A DNA stretch of 64,000 bases from Isoetes taiwanensis (lineage: Eukaryota; Streptophyta; Lycopodiopsida; Isoetales; Isoetaceae): the NCBI GenBank assembly GCA_021234155.1, contig JAJEKV010000024.1:15769030-15833029 (forward strand). The letters are read 5' to 3'. The number at the start of each line of letters is the position of its first letter. The first letter of the stretch is position 1. The position numbers were made by a program, and so were the translations under genes. Positions 1 to 9,962 of this stretch are shown here, piece after piece. The notes below the pieces were generated by a model that ran no database searches, had not been told where the DNA came from, and saw nothing but the letters and a program-made list of their open reading frames with translations.

Positions 1-330
1 AAATTTCCAAAATTTTCTGATAAGGTCCGCACAAAGCGTTGGGGTTAGAACGGTCCCGCAGCCTTGTTGGGCAAGCATGACTGGCACCCTTCCCCAAGTC
101 AAACAAGGCGACTTTGAATGGCCACCTCAGTAGAGGGGAGAGTCCCGTCCCCAGGAGACGGACCCCAAAAATGTTCTCGAGGCACTGTCCCCGCACACCG
201 CCTCGGGGATCAGATGCTAATGAACACCCTCCGGCTCGGTTCCCCTATATATCCGGCCGCTGAATCCTCCGCTTCAAGGATCCAGCCTCGACTGTTCAAA
301 TAAGCCTAGGGACAAACTTTAATGAGCTTC
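1..330. repeat. Dispersed repeat S, copy 1
   Basis: This stretch shares an ordered set of words with 37,126-37,265 and, inverted, with 39,815-39,900: CCCAGGAGACGGAC, then a CGAGGCA block, then a GC-rich block and a CCTATmTCCG-GAATyCTCC end. The three copies differ a lot, so the family is old. A TATA-like CCTATATATCC lies near 245. It may be an LTR or a non-autonomous element; no coding sequence is visible. Confidence 0.5.
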
Positions 331-349
331 ACATTAAAAAAAAAAGATG

Positions 350-510
350 CAAAAACAATAACGCCGCTATAACAAAATACGTCATGGACGCCGCGTCGAC
401 GCAGATTTGAAATAACGTCGCGATGCGGCGACGTGGACGCCGCATGCGACGCCTGTAATATTTTGAAACCGCACGCGGCGGCTTTTCCTAAACTTCTTTT
501 TGCCCTACTT
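350..510. repeat. CG-rich subterminal region, left end of the 0.3-7.85 kb unit
   Basis: Dense CpG words such as GACGCCGC, CGTCGCGATGCGGCGACG and GCCGCATGCGACGCC stand out against AT-rich surroundings. The same words recur at 7,320-7,800. No coding potential is seen. Confidence 0.5.
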
Positions 511-619
511 CTTCGAGGTTCTTGGGCGTCCATGGGCGCTAGTACCCCCGATCTACCTGCAAGCAACTATTCTAAGGTTAGTATATCATGTTTTTTAGAT
601 TGAATAGGTTTTTTGGATT

Positions 620-1395
620 GAATGGTGCATGCCCAACCTTCCTCTTTTTTTGGTTTCCTTTCCTTCCTCTTCTTCTTTGTTCTTGATTTTTTTTCTTCCC
701 ATTCTTCCATGCCTCGTTCATTCTTCCTCCTTCTTTCTTTCTCATGCTTCATTTCTTCCTCATTCTTCCTCATGCTTCATTTCTTCCTCCTTCTTCCATG
801 CTTCATTCTTTCCTCATTCTTTCTTCCCATATTTCTTCTTTTCCTCATTTCTTTCTCATTCTTTCTTCCTCATTCTTTCTCATTTCTTTCTTCCTCATGC
901 TTTCTCATTCTTTATTCCTCACTCTTTCTCATTCTTCCTCATTCTTTCTCATTTCTTGCTTTCTCATTTCTTTCTCATGCTTTCTCATTTCTTTCTCATT
1001 TCTTTCTCATGCTTTCTCATTTGTTTCTCATTTCCATTCTTTCTCATGCTTTCTCATTCCTCATTCTTTCCCCTCCCTTCCCTCATTTCTTTCTTCTCTT
1101 CCCTTCCTTATTCTTCATTTTTTTTCATTTCTTATTCTTCATTCTTTTTAATTTCATTTCTTCATTCTTCATTTGTTTCTTATTCTTCACATTTCTTTCC
1201 TCACTTTCCATTCGATCCTTTTCTTTCCCTTCCCTTATTTCTTCCTTCCATTCTATTCCCTTCCCTTCTCTTATTTCCTCTTATTTTTCTTCATTCTTTC
1301 TTGTTTCTTCTCTTATTTCTTCTCTATTCTATCCTTATTTCTTCTTCGATGTTTTTCTTCTTTGTTCTTATTCTTCTAATGCTTTGTTACTTCTG
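620..1395 (+). repeat. Long polypyrimidine tract (TTCTTTCTCAT-type)
   Basis: About 770 bases are almost entirely C and T on the plus strand, made of loosely repeated TTTCTCATTCTTTCTTCCTCATGC units. Several open frames run through it, but they encode only Phe/Ser/Leu-rich low-complexity peptides and are not genes. The strong strand asymmetry could favour triplex or R-loop structures. It sits upstream of the hairpin repeats and may be intron or UTR sequence of the unit. Confidence 0.8.
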
Positions 1396-1519
1396 TTGCA
1401 GCTTTCTATTACGATTTGGACCCGACAGGATCTTGTACACGCGTCCTTATTTTGGTAAGTAGTTGATCGTGACTTGCATTTTATTTTTATAGTTTTAAGT
1501 AGGTTAAAAAAATTGATGG

Positions 1520-1908
1520 AGTGGCTTGTTCAAGGGCACGGGTCGGCTCCACCTAGAGTGGGGAGGACCATGTACCCGGGTTCGAAGTCCACTTTCACTA
1601 CAATCATAAATGTTTCCTAGGTTAATGAGTGGCTTGTTCAAGGGCACGGTCGGCTCCACCTAGAGTGGAGAGGACCACGTACCCGGGTTCAAGTCCACTT
1701 CCAGTTCCACTTGTTATTTTTTAGGTTTAAAATAAAATTGTAGTGGCTTGTTCAAGGGCACGGTCGGCTCCACCTTGCGTGGAGAGGACTAGGTGTCCGG
1801 GTCCAAGTCCACTTTTCTTCTCATTCTTAGGTAGATGTGGCTACGGCAAGGACATGGTCGGCTCCACCGCGAAAGTGGGGAGGACCAGTGTTCGGCCTTA
1901 GTTCACGC
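1520..1908 (+). repeat. Four tandem copies of a ~73-nt hairpin unit
   Basis: Copies lie at 1,520-1,594, 1,628-1,700, 1,742-1,814 and 1,835-1,908. Each starts about GTGGCTTGTTCAAGGGCACGG and ends GGGTTCAAGTCCAC. The middle folds as GGTC..CTCCAC-loop-GTGGAG..GGACC. The stem is kept in all copies while the loop changes (CTAGA, CTAGA, CTTGC, CGCGAAA). The outer AGTGG and CCACT ends of the first three copies can also pair. TTCAAGTCC resembles a pol III B box, but there is no room for a T-stem, so it is not a cloverleaf tRNA. Confidence 0.7.
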
Positions 1909-1914
1909 TTATTG

Positions 1915-2540
1915 TCGATTTTAGCTAGAGGTAGCTAGGGCTAGGTTAAGTTAACAAGAATCGGATGATTCCCTTCACACCCGCTAGTTAAAAAAAAAAA
2001 ATAGGTTAGGCTAACTTAATGTAGTACTAATTCACACTAAAAGCGTTGGTAAAAAAATAACTTAACTAATTAACTAAATTATTTCGAACATGTCTAGTTA
2101 AGTTAGTCAAAGGCATAAAAAATTATATGTACAATTAACTAAACTTAAAGTGACCTCTATAGTGCTAATTTCTAATTTAGTTAATTTTTAGTTAATTTTG
2201 CTAACTAATCCAACAAGGTGCGAAGATAAGTTTAGGTAGTGTTTTTGGTTAAAAAGTTAACTAAATTTTGGGACTATCTCGCTAACTAATTAACTAGTAA
2301 TAATGAATGTAAATTGACCGTGGGTCCGAATACCCTAATCTAACCTATTTAGTTCTTCTTGTTTCTTCTTCTTTTTTTTCTTGCTTTTGGGGCGGGGGGT
2401 CTGATAAGGTATTAGTCGCCATAGGGCGTGTTATAAGTAATGATTATATGGTCTCGCATACATGTTTGATATTGTCGATTATGTTGCATTTACTTTGTGC
2501 ATGCTTGGCTTTTTGTATTCATTATTTTGTTTTGTTTGTA
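1915..2540. other. AT-rich non-coding stretch with TTAACTAA words
   Basis: The stretch is AT-rich, with many short repeats of TTAACTAA/TTAGTTAA and two homopolymer runs. It ends in a pyrimidine run near 2,355-2,390 and a G run near 2,392. It could be an intron or intergenic spacer of the enclosing unit. No gene is visible. Confidence 0.5.
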
Positions 2541-4086
2541 GGCATAAAATGGCCTCGATGGACAGAGATGCTTAGTGAAATTAGGCGATCCTCATCAATC
2601 ACATATGCGCCTGATCGGCCGGAACGACATATGCAAACCGATGATCGAATTAACCGCTTTTGTAGCATCGGTTGAGAAAGAATGTCGGTCTCAATTATGT
2701 GGGAGGTGGCCGAGCATGAGTCCGAGTTGGAAGATATGATGAGAAAGAACTTAAAGTCTTGGGTTTGCAATCCCGAGCCGAAATTGAGGATGCTACTTAA
2801 GTATAAAGTGCCACTTATGAGCCCCTATCTTTGAGGCATACGTGGGACGATGGGCTAATTCGTGGCGAAGTGCAAAGGTCCCACGAAAAAGATCACAAGA
2901 TGGCCGCGAGCGATCTCAATGATGAACATGTGAAGGAGTTAGATAGTCTTATCCATGGTGGGAGCTCTATTGGTGCAGGGGGCTAGATTATCATTACATG
3001 CTCATGATAAATGTGTTGCATTTATTGACAAAGATTCCCGTGGATGCCGTTGGAGTTGTAAAGTGCATTGGTAGTAAACAAGACCGCCGATATACCAAAT
3101 CCGGATCTTGGGAACCCCGTACTTTAATCAAGATGATTATTATAATCGCATTATGTGGAGAGGCCAAGATAGAGCTGCATCATGGTTGTTGGGTGACAAG
3201 TATATCCGTTTCAAGAGCCCAAGTCCAAAGATTGGCCACACCCCTTGGACTTGCCCCCCGAGGTCTTTTGTGGAGATGAGCCACGGGGACCAATGGTAGT
3301 CCCGCCATTCATGAATGGAGGAACCTTTGCGCAAATTACTTGACCATCTTCCGAGCCAATTCTCTTCTTATAGGAGATGGTCAAATGCAATGCATAGTGC
3401 TCCAAGAAGGGCTGATATGAAGATAAGTGCGAGTGGAAAGCCAAAATGAGACTCGTGTATAAGTACGTCCCGCGAAATAGCTCTCGCTCTTGCGTAAAGG
3501 AGTCTATGCCATCCACACTCCAGGTTGGACACACACAAAAGCTCAATTGCAAAAGGGTCAAACTCCATTTTGATGACTCGCTTACAAATGTGTGGGTGGC
3601 TATTGGTGATTGGGACACGGCCCCTCGCTTTTTTTTTTTTGCAAGGAGCGAATGCCCAAATTGAAGAGCCGTTATACACTACAAGATGGAATCGGTGCGA
3701 TATCCTTGGTGGGAGAAGAGAGTTTTACATCATCATCGATGACCAAGCATCATGGGGGCATGAGATATCCGACATATATATCCCCGGGCTACATTTACGA
3801 GATGCTCCTTGATTTTGTCCAGGCAATGCGGCTTATGGGGTTGTGTGTTGAGATAAACCCAACCGACCGATACTCTAGCACATTGGACATCATCCAACAT
3901 ATGAAGGTCCAAATGATGATGGATAGAGAGCTGGTGCACATGGATCGCCCATCTATTGCTCGCATCGTCGATGTGTTCAAAACAGCAGGGCTTTCTTCTG
4001 ATATAGTTGTGAGAGAGAGACGACATATGAAGTGTGGTGATCCACTTGAGATGGCTAAGCTACTGTTAAATGCTTGCAAGAAGTGA
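2540..4086 (+). pseudogene. Unrecognised protein-coding remnant, frame-broken
   Basis: Codon-like sequence runs through all three plus frames and switches frame several times. Segments that read as protein are 2,540-2,675 (starting GIKWPRWTEML), about 2,830-2,985 (RHTWDDGLIRGE and a run of charged residues), 3,108-3,290 (NQDDYYNRIMWRGQDRAA), 3,446-3,650 (KRVKLHFDDSLTNVWVAIGD) and 3,610-4,083 (ending in a helical MAKLLLNACKK). One interruption is a T11 run at 3,630-3,640, a likely slippage site. I recognise no domain. Its place inside a transposon-like unit suggests an element-encoded protein, perhaps a transposase, but no DDE or DED signature was confirmed. A host gene fragment is an alternative. 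Confidence 0.4.
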
Positions 4087-4224
4087 TTAATATAATTTTG
4101 TCTTCCTATTTGAGGCTTGTTGCAACCAATAAATGTTTTTTAGTCAAAATTACTAATGAAAAAAGTAATTTATTAATCAAAAAAATTATTATTAATGGTA
4201 AATAAATTATTAATCATAACTTGT

Positions 4225-4525
4225 AGATAAAGTGTCGCTACAGACGTCAAACCCTAGGTTTTGTGTGCTACATCATCAAACCCTAGATTGTAAATGCCAT
4301 GTGGCACAATCTAGGGTTTGATGATGTGGCACACGCAAGCTAGGGTTTGATGACATGGCACTTACTATGATGTGGCAATAGGAAGTCGCGACGTGACACA
4401 ACCTAGGGTTTGATGATGTGCCACACGCAACGTAGGGTTTCATGATGTGGCACTAAAAATGCCACGGGATAATTTAGGGTTCGATGTATGACATGATACA
4501 TGGCCTGATAATATGGCAACCTAGA
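4225..4525. repeat. Short repeats with telo-box-like AAACCCTA cores, direct and inverted
   Basis: The unit is about CTAGGGTTTGATGATGTGGCAC. It occurs five or six times with decay, and the first two copies are inverted (CATCAAACCCTAG). AAACCCTA matches the plant telo-box found in many promoters and the telomere repeat core. The array lies directly upstream of the exon-containing region at 4.65-7.14 kb, so it may serve as promoter sequence; that is inference. Confidence 0.6.
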
Positions 4526-4654
4526 GTTCGATATGCACCCCATACCTATATACGAGATACTTTTCTAATATAAATAAGAAGATAAGAATATAAATTTAGG
4601 TATTTATTCAAAGACACTTGTTCAAAGCTTTTCTCTCGCTAATTCTCGTTATGT

Positions 4655-7138
4655 TCAAATTAATATATATAGTCATGGCGGAGGCTCAATTCTTAGCGGT
4701 TTTCCTCATTGTGGCCCTCTTTCTGCTGATGCAATATTCATGGCATTATGCGTCTCCCCCTCCGCCCCCGGTCAAGACGGTCAAGACTGCAGTAAGTCTG
4801 CCGGGGCTCATTAGTGGCACATTTCGAACCATAAAAATACTATTTTTCATCTCTATGGTTTGTAAGTATCATTCTATTATTGCAACCAATATCATTCATG
4901 GTTATCAAATGTTTCTCTCACAATTTCTTTTGATCTAGGTGTGCTCTTTTTCTCGGCGATGAATAGAGGTAATCGCAATCGTACGGAGAATGAGCAAGAC
5001 GAAGGTAAGTATTTATATAGTTTTTATTATATGCTTTACCCTCTAATTAGGTATGTGAGTTTATGCATGGAGTTTTAATTTGTTGTGTAGAGGAAAGGGA
5101 CGAGTTTAGAGAAAATAGGAGGAGGACTCCACGAGGTAGGGGCAATCGTGCTGATGTTTCTTCGTCCACCTATATCTACACCAGCAGGTTTGGGTATTAA
5201 GATAGCTTTTTATAAAAATAATAAATAAATGAATTGTTTTTTGCATGATATTTGTGCTTCTGCAGAGGCTCCTCCGCCGCTCCCCGCCTTCCTCGCAAAC
5301 ATGTCTCCCGCCGAGAGAGACCAAATTGCGAAGATATTTTGCCTCTTTGACACCAACGCCAGGGCAAAATTCTCCTCCCGCCCCTATTCCCCAACGACAT
5401 AGTGTTGATTATCGGCCTCCACGTTCTCGCGAGAATATTGAGAATGCTAGACGTAGTATGGACTCCCGTTCTAGGCAAGAGATGGGAACAGATTTTTCTA
5501 ATGCAAGGAACTTGGAGGAAGATTTCAACAGGTAAATATATATCCACTACGCATACCAAACATTTCTTTGGTTGCGGCATGTTAAAGATGCTCATTCTCT
5601 CATTACTTCCCAGTGTCAAGAAGTAGTGGAGCAACAGACTCACAACGTTCAAGATCGCGGACGATCATCACGGGTTCGGATCCAAGAACATGGTCGCCGC
5701 CTGACTTGGAGAGGGGAAGGATCCCGACGACGCCCACGTGTCACCAAGAAGAGCGTCCATTTCGCTTTGTTTTAGACACGTAAGTCTGCGGGTGAATTGG
5801 CCCCTAATATACCCGACTATCATATTAATAATAATTTTTGATGTAAGTTATGTGAACATATTATTTAAGATATCAACCTTAAATATTAGTACTTTGTCAT
5901 CTAAATTTGTTGTTTTGTTCATTCTCTTCACTTAGAATACATTGTAAAGTGCTCAAAAGGTTCTTAATCGGGACGGGATATGTATATTGACGGTAGACAT
6001 AAACACGCTTTTATATACCCACCATTTATGCTTCAGGGGACGCTCTTCCTAAGAAGGATGATGAGGGAAGTGTCTTTTATACTACACCGAGGGACGCTGT
6101 CACAAATAATATCTCTCGCTTATGGCCTCCCCGGTATATAGGGAGTGGCCTCGGTGCTTATGACCAACGCCTAAATAGAGAGCGTCAAAAATAAAATGAA
6201 ACAGAGTTTCCCGAGATAGAAAAAGCAAAGGCGTTTAAGAATCGAAGAAGCTCACTTGATGATGGGCGAGCTTATACGAAAAAGGAGGTACATGACCTAG
6301 TCATAGTCTTGTTTTTATTATTTTGATATTGCGTTGATCTATCGATGTATGTCAAAGGCACAATGTGGTCAAGGAACCGGGACTTTTAAAAAAAAGGAGG
6401 CGATTGGTCAAAAGTCCCTAAACCACTTAATCTCCACAAGGAAGATATCAAGGTATTTCTTATTTTTTTTTGTCATTCGCTCACTTTAACTTGTGATAAT
6501 GTTGTGTGCCTTGCAATCGATTGCATTCGGACGCAAAAGGATCCAAAAAAAACATAGAGCTCGGACCGACAAAGCAACTAAAAGCACGCGAAAGCCGTCT
6601 CATTTGGGCTCCGGCGGTCGGAAAGGGTTTCATTATAGATTCGTAAGAGCTATATTAGTTCACATTAATTTTAATAAGAACTTTAAATGTCACTAGCTAA
6701 TACTCGTTATATTGTCATAGGAATATCTATACGGGTTTGCCCCTAGCAAGCAGCAGGTACAAGTAGCCACGGAACGTGGAGCTGTTTATCTGTATCAACA
6801 GTTATACGACGAGGGAACTCTCCCAATTCGCGGGAATGCGGGGGTGCGTTGTAGAAAATTATTATAATTCTATGAACTACATTAACGCCATATTCTTTTG
6901 GTTTTTATAGGAAGCAGTGGCGGATATGAATGAAGGTCTAGAGCATGACATGGGGCTCGGGGGCGGCGAGGGATCTGCAAACGTCGCTGGAGAGCCATCC
7001 AATCGCAAACCGTCGGGTGGGCGGTTCGAGTATGCGTTCTCTAACTACGTGCTCTCGGATGACTACTCCACTGAATCTGAGAGAGAGAGTAGCTCTAGGC
7101 TAAAAGGGTGGATACTCCTCTTAACGAGTCTTTTGTGA
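4655..7138 (+). CDS. Predicted multi-exon gene, unknown protein
   Basis: Protein-like blocks alternate with AT-rich gaps that have plausible splice borders. A donor follows a block at about 4,999 (GACGAAG|GTAAGT). Acceptors precede blocks at 5,091 (TGTGTAG), 5,265 (TTCTGCAG), 5,615, 6,037 (GCTTCAG), 6,720 (GTCATAG) and 6,911 (TTTATAG). The first block has a hydrophobic start then PPPPP; later blocks are rich in Arg, Ser, Asn and Pro. The last block is acidic, ends in a Ser/Glu-rich stretch and stops at 7,136. One block contains a TAA near 6,192, so the gene may be dead or my exon limits wrong. No domain is recognised. Its position suggests an element-encoded accessory or DNA-binding protein. 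Confidence 0.4.
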
Positions 7139-7310
7139 TTATTTAAAAATATAAATACAATTCACTTTTGTGATTATTTAAAAATATAAATATAAAAATA
7201 ATTTTGTGACTATTTAAAAATATGAATATAAAAACACTTTTGTGATTATTTAAAAATATTTTTATATTTATATTTTTTATATAAATATTTTTTTATTTTT
7301 TTTTTTTTTT
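7128..7310. repeat. AT-rich tandem repeat, ~45-bp unit
   Basis: TTTTGTGAyTATTTAAAAATATrAATA is repeated four times at about 45-bp spacing. It begins at the stop codon of the predicted gene and leads into a T-rich run at 7,290-7,315. It looks like 3' flanking sequence. Confidence 0.7.
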
Positions 7311-7317
7311 TTTTTCC

Positions 7318-7622
7318 TACACGTCGCATGCGACGTATCCACGTGGCTTTTTTTTTTGCCACGTGGCTTTTCTATACGCGGATTTTCGAATTTTCCACGT
7401 GTATATTCCACGTGTCACGTCGCGATGCGTGTGTCACGCGGGCTTTTTACGCACGTGTATATTGCACGTGTATATTCCACGTGTATATGCCACGTGTATA
7501 TACCACGTGTCGTTCCACGTGTCACGTCGCATGCGACGTATACACGTGGCTTTTACGGCACGCGTGGATTTTGGTGATGTTCCACGTGTATATTCCACGT
7601 GTATATTTCACGTGTCACGTGC
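7318..7622. repeat. CACGTG (G-box) array
   Basis: About fifteen CACGTG palindromes occur in roughly 300 bases, mostly as CCACGTGTATATT or CCACGTGTCACGTCGC units. Two copies of CGTCGCATGCGACGTAT are included. CACGTG is the classical core bound by plant bZIP and bHLH factors. In a DNA transposon such subterminal repeats are usually transposase-binding sites. Which role applies here is not shown by the sequence. Confidence 0.75.
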
Positions 7623-7800
7623 CATCACGCGCGTCTGGCTGACGCCCGTGTCCGCGTCTGCGCTGACGTCTGCGGCTGACGCCGCCAACGTCGCGACGCG
7701 CGCGCGTCGCCGCGCGGCGATAATGTAGCGCGAACGACGCTCGCGGCGACGTCCGGGCGACGTCGGACGTCAGCGTAGGCGCCAGCGACGCCGCTATTAA
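7622..7800. repeat. CG-rich subterminal region, right end of the 0.3-7.85 kb unit
   Basis: This is very CpG-rich sequence (GCGTCTGGCTGACGCC, GACGTCGGACGTCAGCGT and similar) with several overlapping GACGTC palindromes. It ends in GACGCCGCTATTAAGCCGC, echoing ACGCCGCTAT at 361. Confidence 0.5.
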
Positions 7801-7899
7801 GCCGCTAAATGCCCCTTTTCTTGTTGTGAATCCGCAGATTCGGGCGTGGAACAAGGCTTACGCCGTCTTGCCAATGGGAAAGCCCCGACACAGATGGCA

Positions 7900-9959
7900 T
7901 GCGTGCGTAATTGCTTAAGTGGGCGGGCCGCCCATAATACCATCTTGTAGCCTTGTTCAACAAGGCATTACAGAAGGCTTCCCCGACGCATGGACCAATA
8001 GCGAGTTGTTCCCATCTATAAGGCGGGTGACCCGCCTTTGCCCAACCAATTACCACCAACAATCATGGTCGGGTCGGTGTTTACAAAATTGCTTCTTTGG
8101 GATTCTCGGCGGCGGTTGATGGGCCGGGGCGGCGGCAAAGAGAGATACGGCCCTCACCGAGGCAGGATTCGAACCCGACACTCAACCATTGACCACATCT
8201 TCACATTGCGAAGCTCGGTTGAAGACAAAGAACCGCCGTCGGGATCTATATTGTTGCTTCGTGGATTTTGCAAAGGCATTTGACACCGGCCTCGGGGAAA
8301 AACTATGGGCAAGATTGGGCGGCAAACCGGGGTTCCGTAGATTTGCGAATCACAATTAATGTGCTTTATGAAAGATGCTCTGCCGGTTGCAACCAACAAG
8401 CCAACCATTTGATAGTAGTATCGGGGTTCGCCCAGGGGATGCCCTCTCTCCCCAACATTGTTTGGGCTTTACATTGATCAATTGGAGAGCTGGCTTGCCG
8501 ATAATGGGGGCGACGGGGCTCACCTTCTCTACCGATCATCAAGCGCTTAATATATGCCGATGATGTGGACCTCCTAGCTTACACACCCAGCCAGACATGC
8601 AACGACATCTCGATGCCCCGGACACATTTTGTCAAGCGATATATGGCGTCAACTTGGCCAAGACTAAGGTGGTTTTCATATCATCTTCCGACATGACGGT
8701 AGGATCCCTCCTTCCGCTTCGAGGGGCGTAATGTGGAAGTAGCATCCACATACAAATATTTGGGAGTGGAGTTTCCGTCTACTATGCACCGGGACACATC
8801 CATACGGCTACGAAGTTACTGGCGGGCCGAAAGCACTATATGCAATGCAAAACAATAGTCATAGAGCCGAGTTGTATGATTGGACCCATCACCACACCTG
8901 CTCAAAGTCTTAGTGGAGCCCGTCCTTTTTATACGGGGTGGAAGTATGGGGCCCAAGTGGTATCCCTCGCTACTTGGAATGACTTGGAGCAGTGCGAAAG
9001 CCTTCTTGGTACGAAAGCACTAGGGGTGAAGTCCACAGTCCCATATCAAATTCTACCGCAGGAAACAGATTCTTGCCTCTTTCGTGAGGGCGCCCCTTGA
9101 TCGCCACATTGTCTATTTTCAGTAGGTGGTCAACATGGACGATGCTCGTCTCCCAAAACTAGCTTATATCATGGCAATGGGGCCACAACGCCTCAAGGCC
9201 TCTTTGAGGGAAAAGAGAGCTCAATGGATGGCTAGATGGAATGTGCAGGAGCACAGTGCATACATGTGCAAACAGAGGCGGATCGCCATAGCTTGAGGCA
9301 ATATCTTGACGCTTGCTTCATCAGCAAGCTTTGGGATGCCGCCCCTTGAACAGTCAAGACAAAGACACTACCGCCACACATAAATCCCACATTGGAACGA
9401 GGCCCACAATGCTACCTGCGCACCCACTTGCCCATGAAAAGACGCACTCATTGCCTCCATTCGCACAAAAGGGCACATCATCTTCGAATTGAGACAGGCG
9501 GATGGATTGGTGAGCCACGCCGGGGACGTGCTCATCAATGCCGCCAAATGGGAGTCATTGAGGATGAATCTCATACCCTTCAAAGTTGCCCAAAGATATG
9601 ATCAAATCCGGACGCTATCTTTGAGTTGGTCGGCTGGCCCGCCACCGCTACATGTGACATTGAGCACGGCATCCGTACGGATGCTAGGATCATACCTTCA
9701 GGAGGTCATGGACATGCGAGATCAGCTATGTCCTCGGGCACGCACTTGACATGTACATACACATTTATTTCATGATGATGTATACTTGTACAGTTTGACA
9801 GCATTCTTATTACTGCCACGGTTTTTCCCTCGAAAACCCTTCTGGCGGGTTTTTAACCCTGACAAGAATAAGTTTGTCAAGCGCCCTTCCGGGGTCCCAT
9901 AGGCCGATTGGTCTCGATGGGCGATAAAAAAACTATTCTATTCTATTCTATTCTATTCT
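7900..9959 (+). pseudogene. LINE family B, copy 1 (5'-truncated, decayed reverse transcriptase)
   Basis: This is a non-LTR retrotransposon remnant. In shifting frames it shows the order of LINE RT motifs: GFPDAW (about 7,978), NY..IMVGSVFTKLL (8,045), TRHSTIDHIFTLR (8,172), FVDFAKAFD-like (8,262), QGDALSP (8,440) and a KYLGV-like word (8,755). A C-terminal Cys/His-type word (EDESHTLQSC, 9,560-9,590) follows. The endonuclease part is missing. The 3' UTR ends in a pentanucleotide tail, (ATTCT)n at 9,932-9,959, instead of poly-A. A second copy sits inverted at 58.1-58.9 kb. There are many stops and frameshifts, so it is not functional. Confidence 0.8.
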
Positions 9960-9962
9960 TTT

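Larger units (their letters stand above)
340..7850 (+). mobile_element. Putative autonomous-size DNA element with CG-rich ends (boundaries approximate)
   Basis: Both ends are very CG-rich and share words. CGTCGCGATGCG occurs near 415 and 7,420, GCATGCGACG occurs at both ends, and an ACGCCGCTAT word lies near each edge. Between them are two gene-like regions on the plus strand, AT-rich introns, satellite-like repeats and a CACGTG array. The layout (shared subterminal repeats around a multi-exon gene) suggests a cut-and-paste transposon. I could not define convincing terminal inverted repeats or a target duplication, and I do not recognise the proteins, so the superfamily is unknown. The unit could also be two adjacent elements. 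Confidence 0.35.

Noticed and set aside
620-1460. Overlapping 68-278-codon frames rich in Phe, Ser and Leu
   Set aside because: They are translations of a pyrimidine tract without stop-codon potential, not genes or membrane proteins.
1520-1908. A cluster of tRNA genes (B-box-like GGGTTCAAGTCC)
   Set aside because: The unit lacks a T-stem and a proper D-arm; only a hairpin and a B-box-like word are present.
8160-8180. tRNA-like GGATTCGAACCCGA on the complementary reading
   Set aside because: It is part of the LINE-B RT word TRHSTIDH and has no cloverleaf around it.
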